From: Streptomyces venezuelae
Lineage (GTDB): Bacteria > Actinomycetota > Actinomycetes > Streptomycetales > Streptomycetaceae
Length of the DNA stretch: 64,000 nt
NCBI RefSeq assembly: GCF_008642375.1
Contig: NZ_CP029194.1
Span: forward strand, 372,001-436,000
Reading direction: 5' to 3'
Positions within the stretch are counted from its first letter, which is position 1. Each line of letters begins with the position of its first letter. The notes under the pieces are model-generated. The model did no database searches, was not told the DNA's origin, and saw only the letters and a program-made list of their open reading frames with translations. Made by a program: the position numbers and the translations under genes. Shown here one piece after another: positions 8,187-16,993 of this stretch.

Positions 8187-9280
8187 GGCTGACGGAGGAG
8201 CACGAGGAACTGCGGTCCGCCGTACGGGCGCTGCTCGGGCGCCATGCGGGGGACGCGGCCTGGCGTCCGCTGACCGAGCAGATCGGGGTCGCTGGGCTGG
8301 CCGTCCCGGAGGAGTACGGCGGCGCGGGCTGTGGGGCCCTTGAGGTCCATGTGGTGATGGAGGAACTGGGGCGGGAGCTGAGCCCCGTGCCGTACCTCGG
8401 CTCCGCCGTGCTCGTGGTGCGGGCGCTGCTCGCCTCGGGCGACTCGGCGGTCTGCGCGGAGCTGCTGCCGGGCCTGGCCTCGGGCGCGGTGGTGGGGGCC
8501 CTGGCCTGGGCGGAGGGCGGTTCCTGGGATCCGGCGGCGGTACGGGCCGAGGCCGCGCCCGGGCCCGGCGGCGGCTGGCGCATCACCGGGGTGAAGGACC
8601 ACGTCCTCGACGGCGCCGCCGCGGACGTGCTGCTCGTGGCCGCCCGGACGGCGGCGGGCGTCTCGCTCTTCGAGGTGCCCGGGGGCGGTCCGGGCGTGGA
8701 CCGGGCGCCGGCGGTGACGATGGACGAGAGCCGGGTTCAGTCGCGGCTGTCGCTCGCCGGAGCGGAAGGACGGCTGGTCGGGGCCGACGGCGACGGCGAG
8801 CGGGTGCTGCGGCAGGTCCTGGACCTGGCCTGTGCGGCGCTCGCCGCCGAGCAGGTCGGCGCCGCCTCGCGCTGCCTCGAACTCACCGTCGCCTACGCCG
8901 GGGAGCGCGTCCAGTTCGGCCGGCCCATCGGTTCGTTCCAGGCCGTCAAGCACCGGCTCGCGGACGCGTACGTCCTGGTCGAGTCGGCGCGTTCGGTCGC
9001 GCTGGGGGCCTCCTTCGCTGCGGCCGAGGGCGCGGGGCCGGCGGAGGCGGCCCGCTGCGCGGCCGCCGCCAAGTCCGCCTGCTCGGAGGCCTTCTCCGTG
9101 GTGGCGGGCGAGATGATCCAGCTGCACGGCGGCATCGGCATCACCTGGGAGCACGACGCCCACCGCTACTTCAAGCGCGCGCACGGCTCGTCCCAGCTCT
9201 TCGGCCCGCCGGCCTGGCACCGCGCCCGCCTCGCGGACGGCCTGGGCCTCGGCCTGGCCTCGGCGGCGGCACCGCTGTGA
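8183..9280 (+). CDS. Acyl-CoA dehydrogenase, small-subunit type (FadE33-like)
   Basis: A 365-aa acyl-CoA dehydrogenase. It starts MRLTEEHEELRSAVRALL, contains VAYAGERVQFGRPIGSFQAVKHRLAD, and ends with IQLHGGIGITWEHDAHRYFKRA. By position, after fadE31-fadE32, it may correspond to FadE33 of the mycobacterial KstR2 regulon, but the sequence alone does not prove orthology. A GGAAAGGAG ribosome-binding site precedes ATG 8183, which overlaps the transporter stop. It closes the rightward operon; the next gene is convergent. Confidence 0.75.
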   Translation: MRLTEEHEELRSAVRALLGRHAGDAAWRPLTEQIGVAGLAVPEEYGGAGCGALEVHVVMEELGRELSPVPYLGSAVLVVRALLASGDSAVCAELLPGLASGAVVGALAWAEGGSWDPAAVRAEAAPGPGGGWRITGVKDHVLDGAAADVLLVAARTAAGVSLFEVPGGGPGVDRAPAVTMDESRVQSRLSLAGAEGRLVGADGDGERVLRQVLDLACAALAAEQVGAASRCLELTVAYAGERVQFGRPIGSFQAVKHRLADAYVLVESARSVALGASFAAAEGAGPAEAARCAAAAKSACSEAFSVVAGEMIQLHGGIGITWEHDAHRYFKRAHGSSQLFGPPAWHRARLADGLGLGLASAAAPL

Positions 9281-9290
9281 CCACCGGCGG

Positions 9291-10484
9291 TCAGGGGCGC
9301 TCCGCCCGCGCCGGCCGACGGACCAGGTAGGCGGCGGCGGACGCGACCAGCAGCAGCATGCAGGCGATGAAGACCAGACCCGCCCGGTCGAGTCCGAGCG
9401 GGTCGGCCAGGAGTCCCACGCCGATCACCGGGATCGAGATGCCCGTGTACGCGACGACGAAGAGGGTCGAGATCACCGCCGCGCGCCGGTCCGCCGGCGC
9501 CGCGGCGGCGACGGAGGACAGCGCCGCGCGGAAGGCGAGGCCCTGCCCAGCCCCGCCGACCACGGCCGACAGGACGACGAAGACGAGGAGGTCCGTGGAG
9601 AGGGCCACCGCGAGGAGGGAGAGGCCGGCGAAGAGCACGGCGCAGCCCAGGGGTAGGGAGCGCGCCACCCCGACGCGGTCGACGGCGAGCTGTCCCGCGG
9701 TGGAGGCGAAGAAGGCCAGGGCCACGACGAGGCCGCTGACGGCGTGGTTGTCCACGTGCAGGAAGCGGGCGAGGAAGGCGGGGCTGACGGAGGTGAAGAC
9801 GCCGAAGAGGGCGAAGCCCACGAAGGACGCGATCGCCGCCGGCACGAACACCGCTCTCACCTGGGCGGGGAGGGCGGGCCGCTGGGGCCGCACGGCGGTC
9901 AGGGGCCGGCGCTCCCGCACGGTCTCGGGGAGCCACAGCAGGACGGCGGCGCTGACGACGACCAGGGCGAGGTGGACGGCGAACGGCAGGAGCAGCGGCT
10001 CGGGGGCGTACTCCGCGAGCAGGCCCGCGAGGAGCGGGCCGCAGCCCAGGCCCCCCATGTTGGCCGCGGTCGCCACGAGCGTCGCCCGGGACCGGCCGCC
10101 GGGCGGGGCGAGCTCCATGACGTAGGCGGTGGCGGCGCCGGTGAAGAGGCCTGCCGACAGGCCGGACAGCAGGCGGCCCGCGTACAGCCAGCCCACGGTG
10201 TCCGCGCCGAGGAAGCAGATCGCGCTCGCGGCGGAGAAGCCCAGGCCCCAGAGCAGTGTCGGGCGCCTGCCGATCGTGTCCGAGGCGTTGCCCGCGAGGA
10301 GCAGGACGCCGATGACCCCGAAGGCGTACACGGCGTAGACGACGGTGACCGTCAGCTCGGAGAAGCCGAACTTCTCCTGGTAGAGGGGGTAGAGCGGCGT
10401 CGGCAGGGTGGTGCCGGCCATGCACACGACGAACACGGCCCCGGCGAGCAGACACCTGAGCCAGGTCTGGCGTTCACCTTCCAT
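9291..10484 (-). CDS. MFS transporter (12-TM drug exporter-like)
   Basis: A 397-aa major facilitator protein when started at ATG 10484 (MEGERQTWLRC). The first helix follows immediately, and the loop 2-3 signature NASDTIGRRPTLLWGLG is present. The frame stays open upstream to a GTG at 10562, but those 26 residues are polar and unlike a membrane-protein N terminus. Substrate is unknown; sequence style suggests the sugar/drug efflux (DHA1) group. It is convergent with the steroid operon and probably unrelated to it. Confidence 0.78.
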   Translation of the reverse strand: MEGERQTWLRCLLAGAVFVVCMAGTTLPTPLYPLYQEKFGFSELTVTVVYAVYAFGVIGVLLLAGNASDTIGRRPTLLWGLGFSAASAICFLGADTVGWLYAGRLLSGLSAGLFTGAATAYVMELAPPGGRSRATLVATAANMGGLGCGPLLAGLLAEYAPEPLLLPFAVHLALVVVSAAVLLWLPETVRERRPLTAVRPQRPALPAQVRAVFVPAAIASFVGFALFGVFTSVSPAFLARFLHVDNHAVSGLVVALAFFASTAGQLAVDRVGVARSLPLGCAVLFAGLSLLAVALSTDLLVFVVLSAVVGGAGQGLAFRAALSSVAAAAPADRRAAVISTLFVVAYTGISIPVIGVGLLADPLGLDRAGLVFIACMLLLVASAAAYLVRRPARAERP

Positions 10485-10628
10485 GGCGCCGACCGTATCC
10501 CCACCGGCCGCCGCGACCGGGGCACGACCTGCGGAGAGCTCGACGGCGTCACCCCAGGGCAACCGGGCCCGACCCGGCCGTGACGGGGTCAGGTCGGGTC
10601 GGGGCGTCGCGGGGTGGGGGTCGTGGGG

Positions 10629-11744
10629 CTAGCGGCCTTGGAGGGCCTTGACGTTGTTGCCGAAGGTCCAGTTCTTCGACCCGTCCCAGTTCGCCGACCA
10701 GGTCATCAGGCCCTTGAGCGCCCCGCCGTAGTGGTTCCACGCCTGGGCCACGGTCGAGGATGCCATGTACCCGCCGCCCGCGCCGGGCTGGGCGGGGAGG
10801 CCGGGGACCTGCTTGTCGTAGGGCACGCGGATGGTCGTGCCCTGGATGACCAGGCCCCGGTTCAGGCAGTCGGTCTGGGCGACGAACCCGGCGACGGTTC
10901 CGGCGGAGTAGGAGTCGCCCGAGCAGCCGTACATGCTGCCGTTGTAGTACTGCATGTTGAGCCACCACAGGCGCCCGTTGTCGGCGTACTTCTTGACGAT
11001 CGGCAGGTAGGCGCCCCAGATCGACCCGTAGGCCACGCTGCCGCCGGTGACGTACGCGGTCTCCGGCGCCATGGTCAGTCCGAAGCCGGCGGGCATGCGG
11101 GCGAGGACTCCGTCGATGATGTGCACGAGGTTGGCCTGCGAGGCGGAGAGGGTTCCGATGGAGCCGCTGCCGACCAGGCCGGTCTCGATGTCGATGTCGA
11201 TCCCGTCGAAGTTGTACCTCTGCAGGATGGGCACGATCGTCGCGACGAAGCGGTCGGCGACGGCGCGCGAGCTCAGGTCGATGCCGGCGGCGGCGCCGCC
11301 GATCGACATCAGGATGGTCGCGCCCGCCGCCTTGGCGCGGCACATCTCGGCCGGGGTGGCCACGCGGACGGTGTTGTCCATGCCGTCCTCCCACAGCACG
11401 GTCCCGTCCGAACGGATCACGGGAAAGGCGGCGTTGATGACGTTGTAGCCGTGGACCGCGAAGCGCGGGTCGTCGATGGGCGCCCAGCCGAAGGGCGGGT
11501 GGACGCCGTTTGCCGCGCCGTCCCAGTTCTCCCAGTACCCCTGGAGCACCTTCCCGGCGGGCTTCGGTTTGAGGGCGCAGGTGTCGGCGGCGGACGCGGG
11601 TGCGGCAGCTGCCGCGGAGACGGTGGTGCGCGCGGGCCGCGCGTCGTCGGCGGCTGCGGCGGTACCGGGGGCGGCGAGGGCGGCGGCTGCGAGGAGGGTG
11701 ACGAGCCCCGCTCCGAGGACACGGGGGATCCGAGGGCCTGGCAT
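10629..11744 (-). CDS. Secreted GH18 chitinase
   Basis: A 371-aa preprotein with a signal peptide (residues 1 to about 31, ending GTAAAA), a short Ala-rich linker, and a GH18 barrel from about residue 65. The catalytic motif DGIDIDIE puts the proton donor at Glu187. SIGG at about 147 and the Trp-rich end (LMTWSANWDGSKNW) are also typical. There is no carbohydrate-binding module in the frame. An AGGAGC ribosome-binding site precedes ATG 11744. The promoter at 11800-11828 carries a DasR-type box, so induction by chitin/GlcNAc breakdown products is likely. The enzyme would release chito-oligosaccharides outside the cell. Confidence 0.92.
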   Translation of the reverse strand: MPGPRIPRVLGAGLVTLLAAAALAAPGTAAAADDARPARTTVSAAAAAPASAADTCALKPKPAGKVLQGYWENWDGAANGVHPPFGWAPIDDPRFAVHGYNVINAAFPVIRSDGTVLWEDGMDNTVRVATPAEMCRAKAAGATILMSIGGAAAGIDLSSRAVADRFVATIVPILQRYNFDGIDIDIETGLVGSGSIGTLSASQANLVHIIDGVLARMPAGFGLTMAPETAYVTGGSVAYGSIWGAYLPIVKKYADNGRLWWLNMQYYNGSMYGCSGDSYSAGTVAGFVAQTDCLNRGLVIQGTTIRVPYDKQVPGLPAQPGAGGGYMASSTVAQAWNHYGGALKGLMTWSANWDGSKNWTFGNNVKALQGR

Positions 11745-11799
11745 GCGTGCTCCTGGGGACGTGGGGGGGTGGTCCTAGGCATGGCGCGCGCTCCAGCAG

Positions 11800-11828
11800 A
11801 CCGTAGGTTGGTCCAGACCTTTCGTCAA
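11800..11828 (-). promoter_or_regulatory. Chitinase promoter with DasR-type box in the spacer
   Basis: On the minus strand, -35 TTGACG (11828-11823), a 17-bp spacer and -10 TACGGT (11805-11800). The spacer holds AGGTCTGGACCAACC, matching the DasR dre core (TGGTCTAGACCA) and the direct-repeat boxes known from Streptomyces chi promoters. DasR bound here would block RNA polymerase until GlcNAc-6-P or glucosamine-6-P releases it. Confidence 0.8.
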
Positions 11829-11909
11829 CCACCCTCACCGCCACGGATCTTCCGCCGGCCTCGCCGTATGATCCACACCTCGCACAGGACGCAGGTCAGG
11901 AGCCCTCCC

Positions 11910-12473
11910 ATGCACCACTTCGATGTCGAGACGCTGGCGGCGGGCCGGTGGCGCAACGGCGGGGGCGCGACCCGGCAGATCGTGTCGCGGCCCGCGGGCG
12001 ACGATGACTTCGCGTGGCGTGCGAGCATCGCCGACATCGACCGGGACGGGCCGTTCTCGGTCTTCCCCGGCGTCGACCGGACGCTGACCCTGCTGGCGGG
12101 CGACGGCGTGCGGCTCACCTGCCCGGGGGTGTTCGACCGGCTTCTGGAGCAGGCGGGTGAACCGTTCGCGTTCTCCGGCGACCTCGCCCTCGACGCCGAA
12201 CTGCCGGGTGGTACCTGCCGGGTGCTGAACATCATGGTGCGGCGCGGGGGCACGACGGCCCGGGTGGAGCGGGTCACCGGCCGGGTCGTGCCGCCCGCCG
12301 GACACGCCGGAGTCGTGTACGTCCTGGGCGGCCGCTGGCAGGCGGGCGTGGACGGGCCCGCCCTGGCACCCGGCCAGGGTGTGTGGTGGGACGAGGACGC
12401 CCCGGCCGGAGCGGTCGTACCGCACACGCCCGACGCGACCGCCCTCTGGGCGGATCTGACGCCGACGGGGTGA
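11910..12473 (+). CDS. HutD/Ves-family cupin-like protein
   Basis: A 187-aa protein with the HutD/Ves signature: LAAGRWRNGGGATRQIV near the N terminus, then DFAWRASIADIDRDGPFSVFPGVDRTLTLL, and NIMVRRG. The family has a double-stranded beta-barrel fold; HutD is associated with histidine utilisation and Ves with cold response, but the biochemical role is unsettled. No hut genes are nearby. ATG 11910 follows TCAGGAG. It is divergent from the chitinase and convergent with the YihY gene. Confidence 0.82.
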   Translation: MHHFDVETLAAGRWRNGGGATRQIVSRPAGDDDFAWRASIADIDRDGPFSVFPGVDRTLTLLAGDGVRLTCPGVFDRLLEQAGEPFAFSGDLALDAELPGGTCRVLNIMVRRGGTTARVERVTGRVVPPAGHAGVVYVLGGRWQAGVDGPALAPGQGVWWDEDAPAGAVVPHTPDATALWADLTPTG

Positions 12474-12519
12474 CGGCGACCACCGCGGTCGGCACACCGA
12501 AGAAAGCATGCCGAGCTCG

Positions 12520-13398
12520 TCACGAGCGCTGCACATCATCCTCCCCGGCGGGAGGCGGCACCCCGCCCCCGCCCCGCATCACATACCGGTTCAAGGGCGG
12601 TTCCTCCGCGAGTACGGCTCCGATGGTGACCGCGAAGGTGACCGCGCCGCACACGACGATCAGCCACGACAGCATGACGAGGACGAGACCGAAGGCACCG
12701 TACGCGGCCACGGCCCGGTCGACCGCGCCGGGCACGTAGATCCGGGCGGTCAGACCGAGCGCGGTGGTGGCTGTGCCGGCGAGCACCGCGCCGGGCAGCA
12801 GGGCCAGCCAGGCGACGCGCTTGGCCAGGAGCAGGTGCTGGGTCCACAGCCAGACGCCGGTGGCCACCAGGAAGGTGAGGACGACGCCCACGATGGCCCC
12901 GAGGCCGAAGCCGTTCCTGATCGGAGCCTGGAGCACGACCACCAGCACCAGGACGAGGAGCCACACCACCCAGCGCCAGGCAGCGATCCGGGTCTTGGCC
13001 CTGGGCAGCCGCCACGCCCGCTCGCACACCCGGGCCATGGCCCGGCTGAAGCTCGTCGCCGACACGAGGGCCACCACCGCGCCGACCGCGCCGGTCGTCT
13101 CACGGACATCGTCGTCGTCGGTCGTGCCGTACAGGACCTGCTGGAGCTGCTCCTCGGACCGCCCGCTCAGGCCGAACATGGCGCCGAGAGAGTCGTTCAG
13201 CTGGTCACGGACGCCGAGCGGCGCGAAGGCCGCGAAGGCGAAGAGGAGAGGGACGGCCGCCAGGAACGCCTGCGCGGCGAGCCTGGTCCCCGCGTCCAGG
13301 AGGTTGCCGGACAGCAGCCGGCTCGTGAGTTCGGCCAGGACGGGGAAGCGTTGCTCGGCGCCCGCGCGCAGCCGCTCGAACCGCTGCTTCCACTCCAT
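12520..13398 (-). CDS. YihY/BrkB-family inner-membrane protein
   Basis: A 292-aa polytopic protein starting MEWKQRFERLRAGAEQRFP. It has a membrane segment around AAQAFLAAVPLLFAFAAFAP and several further helices in the second half, the layout of the YihY/BrkB family. The family was once called ribonuclease BN by mistake; its function is unknown, possibly transport. Start placed at ATG 13398, which has an AGGAG ribosome-binding site. The open frame continues upstream but that part is basic and lacks membrane character. Six residues from its end it reads EDDVQRS. Confidence 0.78.
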   Translation of the reverse strand: MEWKQRFERLRAGAEQRFPVLAELTSRLLSGNLLDAGTRLAAQAFLAAVPLLFAFAAFAPLGVRDQLNDSLGAMFGLSGRSEEQLQQVLYGTTDDDDVRETTGAVGAVVALVSATSFSRAMARVCERAWRLPRAKTRIAAWRWVVWLLVLVLVVVLQAPIRNGFGLGAIVGVVLTFLVATGVWLWTQHLLLAKRVAWLALLPGAVLAGTATTALGLTARIYVPGAVDRAVAAYGAFGLVLVMLSWLIVVCGAVTFAVTIGAVLAEEPPLNRYVMRGGGGVPPPAGEDDVQRS

Positions 13399-13463
13399 GC
13401 CGTCTCCTGCCCCTCCTGTCCGCTCGCCCGCAGTTTCGCGCCGGTCGTCCGCGCCGGTCGTCG

Positions 13464-13874
13464 TCAGACCAGGAGCTTCGCCCTGGCCTTCTGGAACTCC
13501 TCCTCGGTGAGCGCCCCCTTCTCCTTCAGTTCGGCGAGCCGCGAGAGTTCGGCGGCGCCGCCCCCGCCCGCACCGGACCCGGCCGGAGAACCGGCCGCCG
13601 ACCTGCGGATGTAGTCCTGGAAGGCCGCCTCGGACTGCTTGGCCCGCGCCATCTCCCGCTCGGTCATGCCGGTGCCGCGCACGATGACGTAGACGAGGAC
13701 GCCGATGAAGGGGAGCAGGAGGCAGAGGATCAGCCAGCCCGCCTTGCCCCAGCCGCTGAGCTCGTGGTCGCGGAACACGTCCGTGACGATCTTGAACAGC
13801 AGGAACAGCCACATGATCCAGAGGAAGAACCAGAGCATGGTCCAGAAGAGTTCGAGCAAGGGGTAGTCGTCCAT
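13464..13874 (-). CDS. Small membrane protein with phospholipase D-nuclease N-terminal-like helices and a SHOCT domain
   Basis: A 136-aa protein. Two hydrophobic helices (about residues 8-30 and 44-65) resemble the PLDc_N pair, followed by a short charged coiled region, a Gly/Ala linker, and a C-terminal SHOCT motif (LSRLAELKEKGALTEEEFQKAKAKLL-like). SHOCT domains are short oligomerisation modules. It lies 65 bp upstream of the YihY gene on the same strand and could be co-transcribed with it. Role unknown. Confidence 0.8.
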   Translation of the reverse strand: MDDYPLLELFWTMLWFFLWIMWLFLLFKIVTDVFRDHELSGWGKAGWLILCLLLPFIGVLVYVIVRGTGMTEREMARAKQSEAAFQDYIRRSAAGSPAGSGAGGGGAAELSRLAELKEKGALTEEEFQKARAKLLV

Positions 13875-13935
13875 CGCCGTCTCCGTCCCGAGGATCGATC
13901 TTGACCTTTTCGGGCAGTATCTGCGGTCTGTGCCG

Positions 13936-15930
13936 TTACGGCGACTCGGATGGGTCGGCTCGGAAGGCGATCATCGCCGTGTCGTCGCGGTGGTCGGAGA
14001 GGCTCTGCAGTCCGTGCAGCAGCTCGGGCAGCGCCGCCCCCCGGCGGCGGGCCGCCGCGCGGGCGAGCCTCCGCTGGCCGTCGGTGAGCGGGGCCGCCGG
14101 GGTCTCGACCAGGCCGTCCGTGTAGAGCAGGAGGGTGTCCCCCGTGCCGAGGACGCGGGTGTGGGTGCTGCGCGGGACGGTGAGGTCCACGCAGAGCGGC
14201 AGGTCCTCCTGCGTACCGTCGAGGAAGACCGGGTCGCCGTGGGCCGGGATCAGCAGGGGCGGCGGGTGACCGGCGTTGGACCAGCTCAGTTGCCACCGGA
14301 GGCCGGGCAGTCGCCGGAGCTGGGTGTGGACGGCCGTCGCGAAGGGCGCCGCGCCCAGTCCCTCGGCCGCCTCGTCGAACCGGGCGAGCACATCGGCGGG
14401 GGTGTCGCCGGGCCCCCGGCTGTAGGCCAAGGCGCGGAGCATGTTGCGCATCTGCGTCATCGCGGTCGCGGCGGCGAGGTCGTGGCCCACGACGTCACCC
14501 ACGTCGAGGACGAGGGTGCCGTCGGGAAGCACGAAGGCGTCGTACCAGTCCCCGCCGATCTCGTTGGCGGAGCTCGCCGGCTGGTAGGAGGCGGCCAGGC
14601 TCGCCCCGGCGACGGCCGGCGGCCGGGTGAGCTGGGCGCGCTGGAGGGCGAGCGCGGTACGCCGGGCGCTCTGGAGGTCGAGGGCCTTGCGGATCGGCTG
14701 CTGGGCGTGATGGAGGACTTCGCGCAGCAGCTCCGTCTCGGTCGGACCGAGGGCCGGGGTGTCACCGTTGGTGCTGGTGGCCGCGTACCCGAGGACGACG
14801 TCGTCGACGACCAGCGGGATGAGGGTGACGCTCGTGGCCCCCGAGGCGGCGAGCCACCGTTCCGCGACGGCCGGCAGAAGCTCGGCCGGCACGGGGCCGC
14901 CGGCGGGGATGCCGAAGGTGCGGGGGACGCGGGACTCCAGGACCTCGCGGACCGTACGGGTGACGGTGACGCTCTGCCCGAGCAGGGCCGGCGGCGCCGG
15001 CAGCCCGGGACGGGTGGCGGAGGCGACCCGGCGGGCGGTGACCGGGGCGTGCTCGGGCAGCGGCCACTCCTCGTGGGAGAGCAGCAGGATGAGGCAGGCG
15101 TCGGCCAGTTCGGGCACGACGATCTTCACCACCTCGTCGAAGGCCTCCCCCAGGCTCTGCCCCGTGACGGTCGCGACCCGGGCGAGGAGCCGCTCCCGCA
15201 GCTGTGCGCGCCAGGTGTCCTCGATGTCGACGGTGGCGGCGATCCACTCGGCGACACGGCCCTCGCGCAGGACCGGGACACCGCGGGTGGACAGATGGCG
15301 GTACGAGCCGTCGGCGGCGCGCACCCGGAAGGTGCACTGGAAGGCGCCGCCGGTCCCGCCCGTCGCGGCGTCGCGCCAGCCCGAGCCGAGCCTCTCGCGG
15401 TCGCGGGGGTGGACGTGCGCGTACCAGCCCGAGTCGGCGCGCGGATGCCAGGGGACGCCGGTCAGCCGCTCCCAGCCGGGGACGATCTCCTCCATGGCCC
15501 CGTCGGCATGCATGACCCAGACCATCACCGACACGGCGGAGACCAGGGCCCGGTACCGCTGGAGGGCGAAGGTCTCGGTGGTGGTGTCCATCGCCACGAC
15601 GAGGATCCCGTCGCCCTCCGAGGTCGTCACGGGGCTGCACGAGTACACGAAGTACCGCGACTGTTCCGGCGCGGCCGGGTCGGGTTCCCGCGCGCCGGTG
15701 ACCTGGCGGGCCCGCCCCGTGGCCCGTACCTCGTCCAGGACCGACAGGAACCGCCAGGCGTCGGGGTCCGGGAACGCCTTCCGGGCGGGCAGCCCCACCT
15801 GCCGGGCGCCGAACATCCTCGTGAAGGCCGCGTTGGTGTAGAGGAGCCGGCCTTCGGGACCCGCGAGCAGCGCGACCGCGGCGACGGCACCGTCGAAGAC
15901 CGACGGGTCCAGGGGCGGCGCGGGGCTCAT
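13936..15930 (-). CDS. PAS/PAS/GAF SpoIIE-type PP2C phosphatase
   Basis: A 664-aa soluble regulator. Two PAS domains (about 10-120 and 130-250; the second contains YRHLSTRGVPV), a GAF-like domain (about 260-420), and a C-terminal SpoIIE phosphatase (about 430-650) with GGDWYDAF, LDVGDVVGHDLAAA, SNAGHPPPLL and LYTDGLVE, which carry the metal-binding aspartates. Such proteins usually dephosphorylate anti-sigma-factor antagonists in response to a PAS/GAF ligand. No anti-sigma or antagonist gene is adjacent, so its partner is encoded elsewhere. The ATG at 15930 has only a weak ribosome-binding site. The 289 bp before it, up to the next gene, show no clear feature. Confidence 0.9.
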   Translation of the reverse strand: MSPAPPLDPSVFDGAVAAVALLAGPEGRLLYTNAAFTRMFGARQVGLPARKAFPDPDAWRFLSVLDEVRATGRARQVTGAREPDPAAPEQSRYFVYSCSPVTTSEGDGILVVAMDTTTETFALQRYRALVSAVSVMVWVMHADGAMEEIVPGWERLTGVPWHPRADSGWYAHVHPRDRERLGSGWRDAATGGTGGAFQCTFRVRAADGSYRHLSTRGVPVLREGRVAEWIAATVDIEDTWRAQLRERLLARVATVTGQSLGEAFDEVVKIVVPELADACLILLLSHEEWPLPEHAPVTARRVASATRPGLPAPPALLGQSVTVTRTVREVLESRVPRTFGIPAGGPVPAELLPAVAERWLAASGATSVTLIPLVVDDVVLGYAATSTNGDTPALGPTETELLREVLHHAQQPIRKALDLQSARRTALALQRAQLTRPPAVAGASLAASYQPASSANEIGGDWYDAFVLPDGTLVLDVGDVVGHDLAAATAMTQMRNMLRALAYSRGPGDTPADVLARFDEAAEGLGAAPFATAVHTQLRRLPGLRWQLSWSNAGHPPPLLIPAHGDPVFLDGTQEDLPLCVDLTVPRSTHTRVLGTGDTLLLYTDGLVETPAAPLTDGQRRLARAAARRRGAALPELLHGLQSLSDHRDDTAMIAFRADPSESP

Positions 15931-16219
15931 CCCGGGCCGACCGGGACTCGCTCCGGGTCCGCCGGGGTGCGTCCCGGATCCGTCGTCACCACGGGTTCCA
16001 GCCTGCTGGAGCGGCGGCGGGGCGGCGAGGCGGGCCGACCCGATCGAGTGAGCTCCGGCAGCGGCGGCGCGGCACCGGCGGCTTACGGGGAGGCGGCGTA
16101 CGGGCGGGGAGCGGCTTGCGACGGGGGCGGCGGGTGTCCCGCGTCGTGTCGGGAACCTCCCCGCAGGTCACGCCGTTGACGACAAGTCAGCCTCTCCGTA
16201 AATCGTACCGAGGAGTACC

Positions 16220-16891
16220 TTGCCCGAGATCTCGCCCTCCGCCGCCACCGTGCCCCCGCTCCCGCCGCTCGCCGCGCAGGCCGAGCGCCTGATCGAGCTC
16301 GGGGTGCACGAGATCGCCGGAGTCTCCGCCGACGCGCTGCGAGCCTTCGCCACCGAAGCGGCCGAGGCCGGAGGCGGCGAGGACGGGGACGCCCTGCTCG
16401 CCGTGCACCCGGACCGCGCCCCGGCCTCGGCACTCGCCCCGCTCCTCCGCCGCGCCGACAAGCCCGGCTTCGTCGTGGTCGACATGCCCGACGTCGACGA
16501 TTTCGCCCCGTCCGGCATCGAGCTCCCCGACGCGCCGTTCTACCTGGTCACCGGCATCGACCGCGGGGACCACATGTCCAACTGGAGCCCGGACGAGGCG
16601 CTGCCCGCCCTCGCCAAGGAGGACCGCACCCCGCTCGTGCTCACCGAGGGCATCCACTGGGTGCTCCAGCAGCCGGCCGCCCTCGAACGCAACCTCTGCT
16701 TCATGACCATCGGCTCCCGGCTGCGCAAGGCGAACGGCGCCCTGGACGCCCGGACGCCCGCGATCTGGATCAGCAACGGCACGGGAAGGGACGGCCGCGA
16801 GCGGCGCGACGCCCCGAAGGTGGGCTGGTGCTGGTGGGGCAACCGCCACACCTGGCTGGGCTTCGCCTCGGCCACGGGCCGTGGGCAGTAG
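16220..16891 (+). CDS. DUF5701-family protein
   Basis: A 223-aa actinobacterial protein of unknown function, recognised from PFYLVTGIDRGDHMSNWSP, PLVLTEGIHWVLQQPAALE and the ending PKVGWCWWGNRHTWLGFASA. It has no signal peptide or membrane segment. The start is TTG 16220, chosen because AGGAG lies 4-5 bp upstream and no better ATG/GTG is near. It is a single-gene unit closed by the strong hairpin at 16941-16977. Confidence 0.75.
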   Translation: MPEISPSAATVPPLPPLAAQAERLIELGVHEIAGVSADALRAFATEAAEAGGGEDGDALLAVHPDRAPASALAPLLRRADKPGFVVVDMPDVDDFAPSGIELPDAPFYLVTGIDRGDHMSNWSPDEALPALAKEDRTPLVLTEGIHWVLQQPAALERNLCFMTIGSRLRKANGALDARTPAIWISNGTGRDGRERRDAPKVGWCWWGNRHTWLGFASATGRGQ

Positions 16892-16940
16892 CCGCCACTG
16901 AACCCGGCAGGACCCGGCTGTCCTCTACACTGCGAGACAT

Positions 16941-16977
16941 ACCGCCCCGGTGGACTCCCCCGTACCACCGGGGCGGT
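16941..16977. terminator. Bidirectional hairpin terminator
   Basis: A 13-bp perfect stem (ACCGCCCCGGTGG paired with its complement) around an 11-nt loop, followed by TT. It lies between the convergent DUF5701 and hpgT genes and can serve both. Confidence 0.85.
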
Positions 16978-16993
16978 TCTGTGCCCGGGATCG

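Noticed and set aside
3963..9280. Rightward operon as fatty-acid rather than steroid catabolism (echA13-fadE17-fadE18 type)
   Set aside because: Not excluded by gene order, but the KstR2 site, the divergent fadE30 operon and FadE31/32-like segments favour the HIP regulon; kept as an alternative in the gene entries.
9291..10562. 423-aa reading of the MFS gene at 9291
   Set aside because: The extra 26 N-terminal residues are polar; ATG 10484 starts directly before helix 1.
12520..13812. 430-aa reading of the YihY gene
   Set aside because: The upstream part is basic and out of character for the family, and a good ribosome-binding site precedes ATG 13398.
16900..16990. tRNA gene near 16900-16990
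   Set aside because: Only a simple hairpin terminator is present; no cloverleaf or CCA-end pattern could be drawn.
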